Below are positions 7,088 to 11,937 of a DNA stretch of 11,937 bases, piece after piece (within the stretch, counting starts at the first letter, position 1; the number at the start of each line of letters is the position of its first letter). Source of the DNA: Campylobacterota bacterium. GTDB lineage: Bacteria > Campylobacterota > Campylobacteria > Campylobacterales > Sulfurospirillaceae. Position numbers and translations under genes: made by a program. The stretch spans positions 1 through 11,937 of the forward strand of contig RZYK01000046.1 in NCBI GenBank assembly GCA_009930355.1. The letters run 5' to 3'. A model generated the notes under the pieces. It saw only the letters and a list, made by a program, of their open reading frames with translations, had not been told where the DNA came from and did no database searches.

Positions 7088-8490
7088 TCTTTCGCAACAC
7101 CTAGTTTTAGAGCAATGCCAAGGGCTGCGGTTCTGCCATCAAGCGCTGCATTGACGACCAAATTTGCCCCACGTACCATATCGCCTCCTGCAAAAATGAA
7201 CGGGTGGCTTGTCTCTTTGGTCTCATCCACAACAAGCGTATGAGAGCGTCCATAATCCAGATGCAGAGCATCAAAAAAGTCGTATTTTTGTGCATCAAAT
7301 CCTAAGGCTAAAATGATGCTATCGGCTTTAAGAGCGGTATGCTCTTCTTCGTTGTAGCAGAGTTTACCGTGCTCATCCATGTAGGTTTTAACGACATCAA
7401 CGCCTACAACATGGTGGTTAGCATTAAGGATGGCACGTTTGGGTGCATGGCTAAACAAAAACTCAACCCCTTCTTCTTTGGCGTAGGCAATCTCCAACGC
7501 ACTACTGGGCATCAACGCTTCTTCTCTGCGGTAAACACAGGTGACCCGTTTGGCACGATGGCGTATGGCGGTACGAAGCGCATCCATGGCAGAGTTTCCT
7601 CCTCCAATGACCACGACGTGTTTGTTCTCAAAAATGGCGGTGTGAAAGTTGTGGTTGAAGAGATTTTTTTGGGTGAGTATCAAGAGTTCCATCACATGAT
7701 GCACCCCTTTGGCGTTTTCATTTTCCATGCCCGATTGACGACCAAGCGGTGTTCCCATCCCTAGAAAAATGGCATCAAACTTCTCTTTGAGACTTTGCAG
7801 ACTCACATCTTTTCCCACTTCGGTGTGGTAATGCACTTTAAGTCCTGCCTCTTTCATCCACTCTACACGCCTTAAAATCGTGTGTTTAGGGAGTTTAAAG
7901 TTAGGAATGCCATAGGTTAAAAGACCACCGAGTTTATCTTCTTTTTCAAAAATTTCCACGGCTATGCCCATGCGCATGAGAAACGTTGCACAGCTAAGCC
8001 CTGCAGGACCACCACCGACAACAGCGACTTTATAGGGTGTGGGATTGGGATGTGAATAGACGGGAATGGCATGGTTTTCAAAGGCGGTTTCATTGAGATA
8101 AACTTCAATGTTTCCAATGCTTACCGCATGATGAGGCGTTCTCTCTAAGGTACATGAACTCTCGCATAAGCCCTGTTTGGGACAAACCCGTCCTAAAATT
8201 TCAGGAAAGGGCGAGCGAGCGTTGGAGAGTTCAAACGCCCCTAAAATATCCCCATCGTATGTTTTTTTCAACCATTTTGGAATCTCGTTGTTTAGGGGAC
8301 ACCCTGTACGGCAAAAGTGAAATTCGCTTTGAAGTCCTCGCATAATATCCACAGGACATTGAATACACCGACTCGCTTGTGCAATGGCTTCGTCTTCATC
8401 AAAATCGTGATAAATAGGGTGAAAATCAAAAATGCGCTTTTGTGCGTCACGTCTTTTGGGATATGCTTTGGTTAAATGGTACTTTCTCAT
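7069..8490 (-). CDS. GltD-like FAD/Fe-S NAD(P)H oxidoreductase
   Basis: A 473-residue flavoprotein of the glutamate-synthase small-subunit family (also in DPD, SudB and NfnB-type proteins). It moves electrons between NAD(P)H and Fe-S partners. The N-terminal domain carries cysteines C42, C45, C60, C64 and C103, C109, C113, the GltD-type pair of [4Fe-4S] clusters, with CPLNNEIPKW (64-73). The FAD site is VVGGGPAG (157-164), followed by KLGGLLTYGIPNFKLP (186-201). The NAD(P)H site is VIGGGNSAMD (294-303), and the C-terminal FAD motif is FAGGDMVRGANLVVNA (433-448). Spacing C45-x14-C60 is about ten residues longer than in GltD. No gltB lies nearby. It follows hypA by two bases at the end of the hydrogenase operon, suggesting it serves the hydrogenase. 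AGAGG lies before ATG 8490. Confidence 0.85.
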   Translation of the reverse strand: MRKYHLTKAYPKRRDAQKRIFDFHPIYHDFDEDEAIAQASRCIQCPVDIMRGLQSEFHFCRTGCPLNNEIPKWLKKTYDGDILGAFELSNARSPFPEILGRVCPKQGLCESSCTLERTPHHAVSIGNIEVYLNETAFENHAIPVYSHPNPTPYKVAVVGGGPAGLSCATFLMRMGIAVEIFEKEDKLGGLLTYGIPNFKLPKHTILRRVEWMKEAGLKVHYHTEVGKDVSLQSLKEKFDAIFLGMGTPLGRQSGMENENAKGVHHVMELLILTQKNLFNHNFHTAIFENKHVVVIGGGNSAMDALRTAIRHRAKRVTCVYRREEALMPSSALEIAYAKEEGVEFLFSHAPKRAILNANHHVVGVDVVKTYMDEHGKLCYNEEEHTALKADSIILALGFDAQKYDFFDALHLDYGRSHTLVVDETKETSHPFIFAGGDMVRGANLVVNAALDGRTAALGIALKLGVAKENILYM

Positions 8491-8492
8491 AC

Positions 8493-8840
8493 TTACGCCT
8501 CTTTAATAACAATACTTTTTACATGTAACTCTTGCCCACCCACCATATGCACCGATTCACTCTGGCATTTGGGGCAGATAAAATGGTTCTCTTTGACCAC
8601 ACTTTTTGTATGACACCTCTCACACTCCAGTATAACATCGCACAGCTCGATGACCAGCGTGGCATCTTCGCAGAGCGTCTCCTCTTTAAAGGTGTCAAAA
8701 GAGCTTTGCAGTAAATGAGGTTCCACCCCGCTTAAACGCCCCAGTGCGATTTCAACGCGCTCAATGGCTTTGGCATGGTGTTTTTTTGCCTCTTTTTCAC
8801 ACACATCAATTAAGGATGCGACAATGGAATACTCATGCAT
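8493..8840 (-). CDS. hypA: Hydrogenase nickel chaperone HypA
   Basis: Inserts nickel into [NiFe] hydrogenase large subunits together with HypB. The start is placed at ATG 8840, giving 115 residues beginning MHEYSIV. The family's strictly conserved Met1-His2-Glu3 nickel site requires this start, not the in-frame ATG at 8852. The zinc site is C73-x2-C76 and C89-x2-C92. It overlaps the end of the upstream ferredoxin gene by 8 bases and is followed two bases later by the GltD-like gene. A hypA next to the large subunit and a CooF-like ferredoxin also occurs in coo operons of Carboxydothermus. An 11/12 copy of the TTTACATGTAAA motif lies inside the coding sequence, encoding LHV. Confidence 0.95.
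   Translation of the reverse strand: MHEYSIVASLIDVCEKEAKKHHAKAIERVEIALGRLSGVEPHLLQSSFDTFKEETLCEDATLVIELCDVILECERCHTKSVVKENHFICPKCQSESVHMVGGQELHVKSIVIKEA
8518..8529. repeat. TTTACATGTAAM motif, copy 5 (11/12, inside hypA)
   Basis: TTTACATGTAAC, inside the hypA coding sequence, where it specifies Leu-His-Val-Lys near the C-terminus. Confidence 0.7.
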
Positions 8841-9297
8841 GAAAGCCCTCAAAATGAGCGTAAGTCATAAGTGAGAGTGCATGAGTAGGGCAATGCTCAA
8901 TACAGGCTGGATTGTTATCTCTCTCAAAGCAGAGGTTGCATTTAAGCGCATAGGCTCTCTCCTCTTCTTTGACCATCGAAATAGCGCCATACGGACAGGC
9001 TAAGGCACAGCACCCACACCCGACACAGGCTGTTTCATCAAGCTTTACAAAGCCTTCTTCCAGTGAAATAACGCTGTGAGGGCAGATGGCTAAACAGGAG
9101 GGTGTTTCGCAGTGCATACACTGAAGCGGTGCCATTTTGCCATGACTTTGCGTGACACGGTTACGTGAGAGAAGCGGTAGTGACGTGGTGTATGCCTCTT
9201 CAAAAGAAATGTTTGCATGTGCTGCCGCACAGGCTAATTCACAACTTAAACATCCAATACACGCATCGGTTTGGGTAATGATAAACTGATGGCGCAT
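8833..9297 (-). CDS. Four-cluster ferredoxin, CooF/HydN/HycB-like
   Basis: A 154-residue polyferredoxin that probably carries electrons between a donor enzyme and the hydrogenase. Sixteen cysteines form four [4Fe-4S] motifs: C13-C16-C19-C23; C60-C63-C68-C72; C91-C94-C97-C101; C120-C123-C132-C136. This cysteine layout is that of the CooF, HydN, HycB and DmsB-like family. No signal peptide, so cytoplasmic. It lies two bases after the large-subunit stop and overlaps hypA by 8 bases. In CO-oxidising bacteria CooF links CO dehydrogenase to the same hydrogenase type. Here no cooS is present in the window, so the donor may be the GltD-like protein, a formate dehydrogenase elsewhere, or soluble ferredoxin. 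Confidence 0.85.
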   Translation of the reverse strand: MRHQFIITQTDACIGCLSCELACAAAHANISFEEAYTTSLPLLSRNRVTQSHGKMAPLQCMHCETPSCLAICPHSVISLEEGFVKLDETACVGCGCCALACPYGAISMVKEEERAYALKCNLCFERDNNPACIEHCPTHALSLMTYAHFEGFHA

Positions 9298-9299
9298 AC

Positions 9300-10388
9300 T
9301 TAACGCTCACTGCACGAAATGCAAGGGTCAATGCTATTAAAAATAAGCGCAATATCTTCGATAGCATTGCCTTTAAGCATCACTTTTAACGCTTCCCAGT
9401 TCATATAACTAGGCACTCGCCACTTCATGCGCTCAGGCTTTTGAGTGCCATTGCTTTTGAGGTAATACATCAGCTCTCCTCTAGGCGCTTCACTGCGTGA
9501 GGTCGCTTCACCCTTTGGCACCACACTCTTTACATGTAAAGCAATTTCACCCTCAGGCAAGGCATCAAAAGCGTGTTCTAAAAGGCTCATGGACTCAAAA
9601 ATTTCATAGAGTCTCACCATCGCTCTTGCGTACACGTCGCCTTCATGGCGTGTGATGACATTAAATGAGAGGGCATCATAAGCAGCATAAGGAGCGCAAA
9701 AGCGCACGTCATTATTGACCCCACTCGCACGTGCCACAGGGCCTACCACGCCAAGGCTGAGTGCTTTTTCATGCGGTAAAACACCCACACCTTGAATGCG
9801 CTTTTTAAGGCTCTCATCGGTTTCAAAGAGTTTGACTATCTCGACTACCATTTTGTGTGTTAAGGCTATTTTTTCTTTCATAAACGCAATTTTTTCAGGG
9901 CTCAAGTCGTATTTGACCCCGCCAATGACATTAGCACTTAAATCCATACGATTGCCCCAAATCTGCTCTTTAATATCTTGAAAATGCTCCCTTGCTTCTA
10001 ACAATAAACCCATTAAGGTATGGCGTTTTAGCAAGTGCGCAAGCATGGCAACATTAAAAAGATGGCTCGCAATACGTTTGGTTTCATCGGCAATCACCCG
10101 CAAATACTGCGCACGTCTAGGCAGGGTGATGTGTGCAAGTTTCTCCACCGCCATACAGTAGGTAAAGGGATGGTTATTGGAGCACAGACCGCACACTTTT
10201 TCGGTGATAATGAGGTTTTGTAAAAAGTTTCTTCTAAGAACAATCGACTCCATGCCACGGTGCACAAAGCCATTAATCATCTCAACGCTTTGAATGGTTT
10301 TGCCATCTACATTGGGGGTGATGTTAAAATAAACAGGCTCTTCAAGGGCAACATCAAACGGCCCTAAAATGCATTTAGACTCAGTCAT
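9300..10388 (-). CDS. cooH: [NiFe] hydrogenase large subunit, group 4 (CooH-like)
   Basis: The catalytic subunit of a group 4, H2-evolving type [NiFe] hydrogenase related to CooH, EchE and the NuoD-like part of HycE. Nickel ligands are C66-x2-C69 (EKVCGLCSNNHP) and C356-x2-C359 (DPCISC). RGME (44-47) and the R-E-A region (about 130-135) also fit the family. At 362 residues it has the short CooH/Ech length, without the fused NuoC domain of HycE. The protein ends SER only three residues after the last nickel-ligand cysteine, so there is no C-terminal peptide for a maturation protease. Start ATG 10388 overlaps the NuoC-like gene by 8 bases with AAGGAGAG upstream. A perfect TTTACATGTAAA lies inside (9529-9540), encoding LHVK. 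Confidence 0.93.
   Translation of the reverse strand: MTESKCILGPFDVALEEPVYFNITPNVDGKTIQSVEMINGFVHRGMESIVLRRNFLQNLIITEKVCGLCSNNHPFTYCMAVEKLAHITLPRRAQYLRVIADETKRIASHLFNVAMLAHLLKRHTLMGLLLEAREHFQDIKEQIWGNRMDLSANVIGGVKYDLSPEKIAFMKEKIALTHKMVVEIVKLFETDESLKKRIQGVGVLPHEKALSLGVVGPVARASGVNNDVRFCAPYAAYDALSFNVITRHEGDVYARAMVRLYEIFESMSLLEHAFDALPEGEIALHVKSVVPKGEATSRSEAPRGELMYYLKSNGTQKPERMKWRVPSYMNWEALKVMLKGNAIEDIALIFNSIDPCISCSER
9529..9540. repeat. TTTACATGTAAA motif, copy 6 (perfect, inside cooH)
   Basis: A perfect 12-base palindrome inside the large-subunit coding sequence, encoding Leu-His-Val-Lys at about residues 284-287. Confidence 0.85.
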
Positions 10389-10875
10389 GGCACTCTCCTT
10401 GCGCCATTTTTACCTTCTCCCAGAGGTGGCTGGAAACCTCACCGTTCATCGCTGAGGAGAGGGGAACATACGCTCCATAAATTGCCTCTTTTATGCTCTC
10501 ATCAATAAAAAGCTTAGAGGGATTAGGATGATTTTCTAAGGTAATGCCATAGAGTTCTGAGAGTTCTCTCTCCGCCCAATTCGCACTCTCAAACCATGGT
10601 GTAATGGAGGGAAGTTTGGGCGTTTTAAGGTGCAATTTGAGGTTAAAAAGTACCCCTTTGATATCAAAATGATAGACCACGTCATGCCCTTTTTCCACAC
10701 GAGCACAGGTAATCATACAGACCCTCGCGTGCATGGCGTGTAAGCCTTTGGCAAACTCCAGTAAAGCGTTGGTATCTTCTATAGAAGCCCACAGGGCATC
10801 GTTGGAAATCTCAAAGGAGGTTTTAATGCCAAGGGTGTTGGCAAGGTGGGTGAGGTTAGATTGTAAGTGTTTCAT
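10381..10875 (-). CDS. cooU: Hydrogenase NuoC-like subunit (CooU-like)
   Basis: The homologue of complex I 30-kDa subunit (NuoC), EchD and CooU, a peripheral arm component next to the large subunit. The conserved region is FESANWAERELSELYGITLENHPN, split here as WAERELSELYGI (about 102-113) and HPNP (117-120), matching the 'W.ERE..dl.GI.f..HP' signature. The start is set at ATG 10875, which overlaps the ferredoxin-subunit stop as ATGA (10872-10875) and gives 164 residues. The frame is open to 10917, but that would overlap the neighbour by 46 bases. The N-terminal 90 residues are poorly conserved, as usual for this subunit. No cofactor is expected. It overlaps cooH by 8 bases. Confidence 0.85.
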   Translation of the reverse strand: MKHLQSNLTHLANTLGIKTSFEISNDALWASIEDTNALLEFAKGLHAMHARVCMITCARVEKGHDVVYHFDIKGVLFNLKLHLKTPKLPSITPWFESANWAERELSELYGITLENHPNPSKLFIDESIKEAIYGAYVPLSSAMNGEVSSHLWEKVKMAQGECHD

Positions 10876-11291
10876 GGGTTTAAGACTCGTTGTGAAAAGG
10901 TATGGGTTCGTCTGCATGTTGGGCAGAGACGAAAATGCTCTTGTAAAAGGGGTGTATGAGAGCCAAAGGCGTTGGCAAGAAAGGTATCAGGCAGTGCGAC
11001 CATCGCTTCACCGCAAGAAGCACAGTGGGTGAGTGAAACTGCCTTATGAATGGCATGGGTATATTTGTGCTTTTGAAGCGAGATGGCATTCTCTTTATCG
11101 CTCATACGAAGCGCACCTGAAGGACAATAATAGCTACAGTTACCACATAAGGTACAGCTGTTATGCCAGAGGGTAAAGGAGTAGACCTCATTGTTATTCG
11201 CTGTTTTTTCAATGCAAATGGCATTGGCAGGGCAGACAAACGCACAGGTGTGACAGAGCACACACACGGTGTTATCAAATTCAATTTTCAT
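10872..11291 (-). CDS. cooX: Hydrogenase 2x[4Fe-4S] ferredoxin subunit (CooX-like)
   Basis: A NuoI-like electron-transfer subunit of the group 4 hydrogenase. Starting at ATG 11291 (TGGAGGGAG just upstream) it is 139 residues. Two clusters are clear: C10-C13-C16-C20 and C46-C49-C52-C56. A C-terminal region has two further CxxC pairs, C90-x2-C93 and C123-x2-C126, that look like a zinc-ribbon or rubredoxin-like site. HycF/HyfH-type subunits have a similar tail. The frame is open to 11327, but the residues before Met are not ferredoxin-like and would overlap the small-subunit gene much further. It overlaps that gene by 11 bases and the NuoC-like gene by 4, indicating strict co-expression. Confidence 0.88.
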   Translation of the reverse strand: MKIEFDNTVCVLCHTCAFVCPANAICIEKTANNNEVYSFTLWHNSCTLCGNCSYYCPSGALRMSDKENAISLQKHKYTHAIHKAVSLTHCASCGEAMVALPDTFLANAFGSHTPLLQEHFRLCPTCRRTHTFSQRVLNP

Positions 11292-11697
11292 AGCATTTCT
11301 CCCTCCAAAGCGAACACGCTTGCGCAACTCCTTGGGCTATTTCCTTAGGAGAAGGAGGACAGCCTGCAATATTGACATCGACGGTAACAAAGCGATCTAA
11401 AGGACCTGTTATGGCGTAACTATCACGAAAAACCCCTCCGCTAATAGGACAAATTCCTAAAGCAACGACTACTTTTTTCTGAGGTAATTGGGTGAGTATT
11501 TTTTCAAGGTAGGGTTTGGAACGTGCGGTAATGGAGCCTGTAACCAGCACAATATTTGCAAGGGTTGGGTCATTTGTGTAAGTGCAACCAAGCGTATCAA
11601 AACCAAATTTTGGAATTAAAACACTCGCTAAAATCTCAACATCGCATCCATTACACGAACCTGTGTTGATTCGGTAAACATAAATTGTATCGCTCAT
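11281..11697 (-). CDS. cooL: [NiFe] hydrogenase small subunit (CooL/NuoB-like)
   Basis: The small subunit carrying the proximal [4Fe-4S] cluster next to the NiFe site. Ligands are C15 and C18 (GSCNGCD), C83 (GICPISGG) and C113 (AGCPPSP), the NuoB/EchC/CooL pattern. It is 138 residues, the usual short group 4 length. No twin-arginine signal is present, so it faces the cytoplasm. It is the first gene of the operon: the 147 bases upstream hold no coding sequence, a possible promoter and tandem repeats. In coo and ech operons membrane subunits precede this gene, but none is seen here. An AAAGAG ribosome site lies about 8 bases before ATG 11697. Confidence 0.92.
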   Translation of the reverse strand: MSDTIYVYRINTGSCNGCDVEILASVLIPKFGFDTLGCTYTNDPTLANIVLVTGSITARSKPYLEKILTQLPQKKVVVALGICPISGGVFRDSYAITGPLDRFVTVDVNIAGCPPSPKEIAQGVAQACSLWREKCYEN

Positions 11698-11711
11698 GGT
11701 ATCTCTTTAAT

Positions 11712-11730
11712 AGATTGAAAAAGATTGAAA
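11712..11730. repeat. 10-bp tandem direct repeat in the cooL leader
   Basis: AGATTGAAA occurs at 11712-11720 and 11722-11730, ten bases (one helical turn) apart, between the presumed -10 box and the cooL start. This is a plausible operator or leader element. Confidence 0.5.
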
Positions 11731-11736
11731 GAGTGC

Positions 11737-11765
11737 ATTGTAACAAAAAAGTATGAGATTATAAG
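11737..11765 (-). promoter_or_regulatory. Possible hydrogenase operon promoter
   Basis: On the minus strand TACAAT (11742-11737) is a five-of-six -10 match, 39 bases before the cooL ATG. A weak -35 (CTTATA at 11765-11760) has 17-base spacing. This fits the poorly conserved -35 boxes of Campylobacterota. Confidence 0.4.
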
Positions 11766-11810
11766 GATTTATATGTAAAAAATTAAATAATCATATTTAT
11801 TAAGCATTAA

Positions 11811-11840
11811 TTTTATAAAGTTCTGAACTTACTTATAAAA
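11811..11840 (-). terminator. AT-rich hairpin after the downstream-strand neighbour gene
   Basis: Arms TTTTATAA (11811-11818) and TTATAAAA (11833-11840) enclose AAGTT-CTG-AACTT, giving a long AT-rich hairpin with a two-base bulge. It lies five bases after the stop of the minus-strand gene at the window end. It may end that transcript, though the T-run is poor, or act as an operator. Confidence 0.4.
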
Positions 11841-11844
11841 TAAC

Positions 11845-11937
11845 TCAACTTTCGCACATAAGCCCTAACTCTTTTTGAGTGTAGGCACTGAGTACAGCGA
11901 TAATATTGAGTAAATCTTTATTATCCTTGACAATATT
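11845..11937 (-). CDS. 3' end of an unidentified gene (C-terminal 30 codons)
   Basis: The minus strand from the window edge is open for 30 codons and ends with TGA at 11847-11845. The visible peptide includes DNKDLLNIIAVLSAYTQKE and ends GLMCES. It is not a membrane segment and does not resemble the C-terminus of a CooK/NuoH or CooM subunit. A hairpin follows the stop. I do not recognise the protein, and a chance open frame is possible. Confidence 0.45.
   Translation of the reverse strand, partial: NIVKDNKDLLNIIAVLSAYTQKELGLMCES

Noticed and set aside
7339..7764. 141-codon plus-strand frame antisense to the GltD-like gene
   Set aside because: The opposite strand has clear FAD and NAD(P)H motifs; this frame has none.
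8833..9297. Identity as a true CO-dehydrogenase partner CooF
   Set aside because: No cooS or cooC in the window, and four-cluster ferredoxins of this layout serve many enzymes, so I kept the broader name.
10876..10917. Longer N-terminus for the NuoC-like subunit
   Set aside because: The ATGA overlap at 10872-10875 gives a normal coupled start.

Overview
The window looks like a chromosomal segment of a Campylobacterota (epsilonproteobacterial) genome, most likely Sulfurospirillum or a close relative. This rests on gene content (a Coo-like group 4 [NiFe] hydrogenase cluster, HypA, CreA, a split ThrE exporter), on codon and base usage, and on the repeated 12-mer TTTACATGTAAA, which I associate with this genus from memory. 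I could not check that association here.

Left part, about 1-2800, is an AT-rich accessory region. It starts inside the end of an insertion sequence, probably IS256 family, whose transposase begins at 39 and reads out of the window. The element sits inside a putative abortive-infection gene (98-763, minus strand), leaving about 222 N-terminal codons. A gene-free stretch (764-1245) holds several inverted and direct repeats. Next comes a complete hipB-hipA toxin-antitoxin pair (1246-2792) with an AT-palindromic promoter region. Together these resemble a small defence or mobile island.

The middle part, 2910-7012, is ordinary metabolism. It holds a nicotinate phosphoribosyltransferase family enzyme (plus strand), a convergent two-gene ThrE-type exporter (minus strand), a periplasmic CreA homologue (plus strand) and a CaCA-family Na+/Ca2+ antiporter (minus strand). 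Hairpin terminators lie between the convergent pairs. The first exporter gene has no ordinary start codon at the position implied by its conserved N-terminal reading frame.

The right part, 7069-11697, is one tight minus-strand operon. In transcription order it holds a hydrogenase small subunit (CooL/NuoB-like), a 2x[4Fe-4S] ferredoxin subunit (CooX-like), a NuoC-like subunit (CooU), the [NiFe] large subunit (CooH), a four-cluster CooF/HydN-like ferredoxin, the nickel chaperone HypA and a GltD-like FAD/Fe-S NAD(P)H oxidoreductase. Genes overlap or lie 2 bp apart, and several true starts lie inside the longest open frames. The order L-X-U-H plus hypA/cooF matches the CO-induced hydrogenase operons of Carboxydothermus type, but no cooS (CO dehydrogenase) follows and no membrane subunits (CooM/CooK) precede. 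A GltD-like flavoprotein ends the operon, which suggests a hydrogenase fed by NAD(P)H or ferredoxin. The last 93 bases hold the 3' end of another unidentified minus-strand gene.

The most interesting points are the 12-mer palindrome (four perfect and two near-perfect copies, accounting for every ACATGT in the window), the 28-bp perfect palindrome it is extended into at the end of the hydrogenase operon, and the unusual hydrogenase/flavoprotein gene set.
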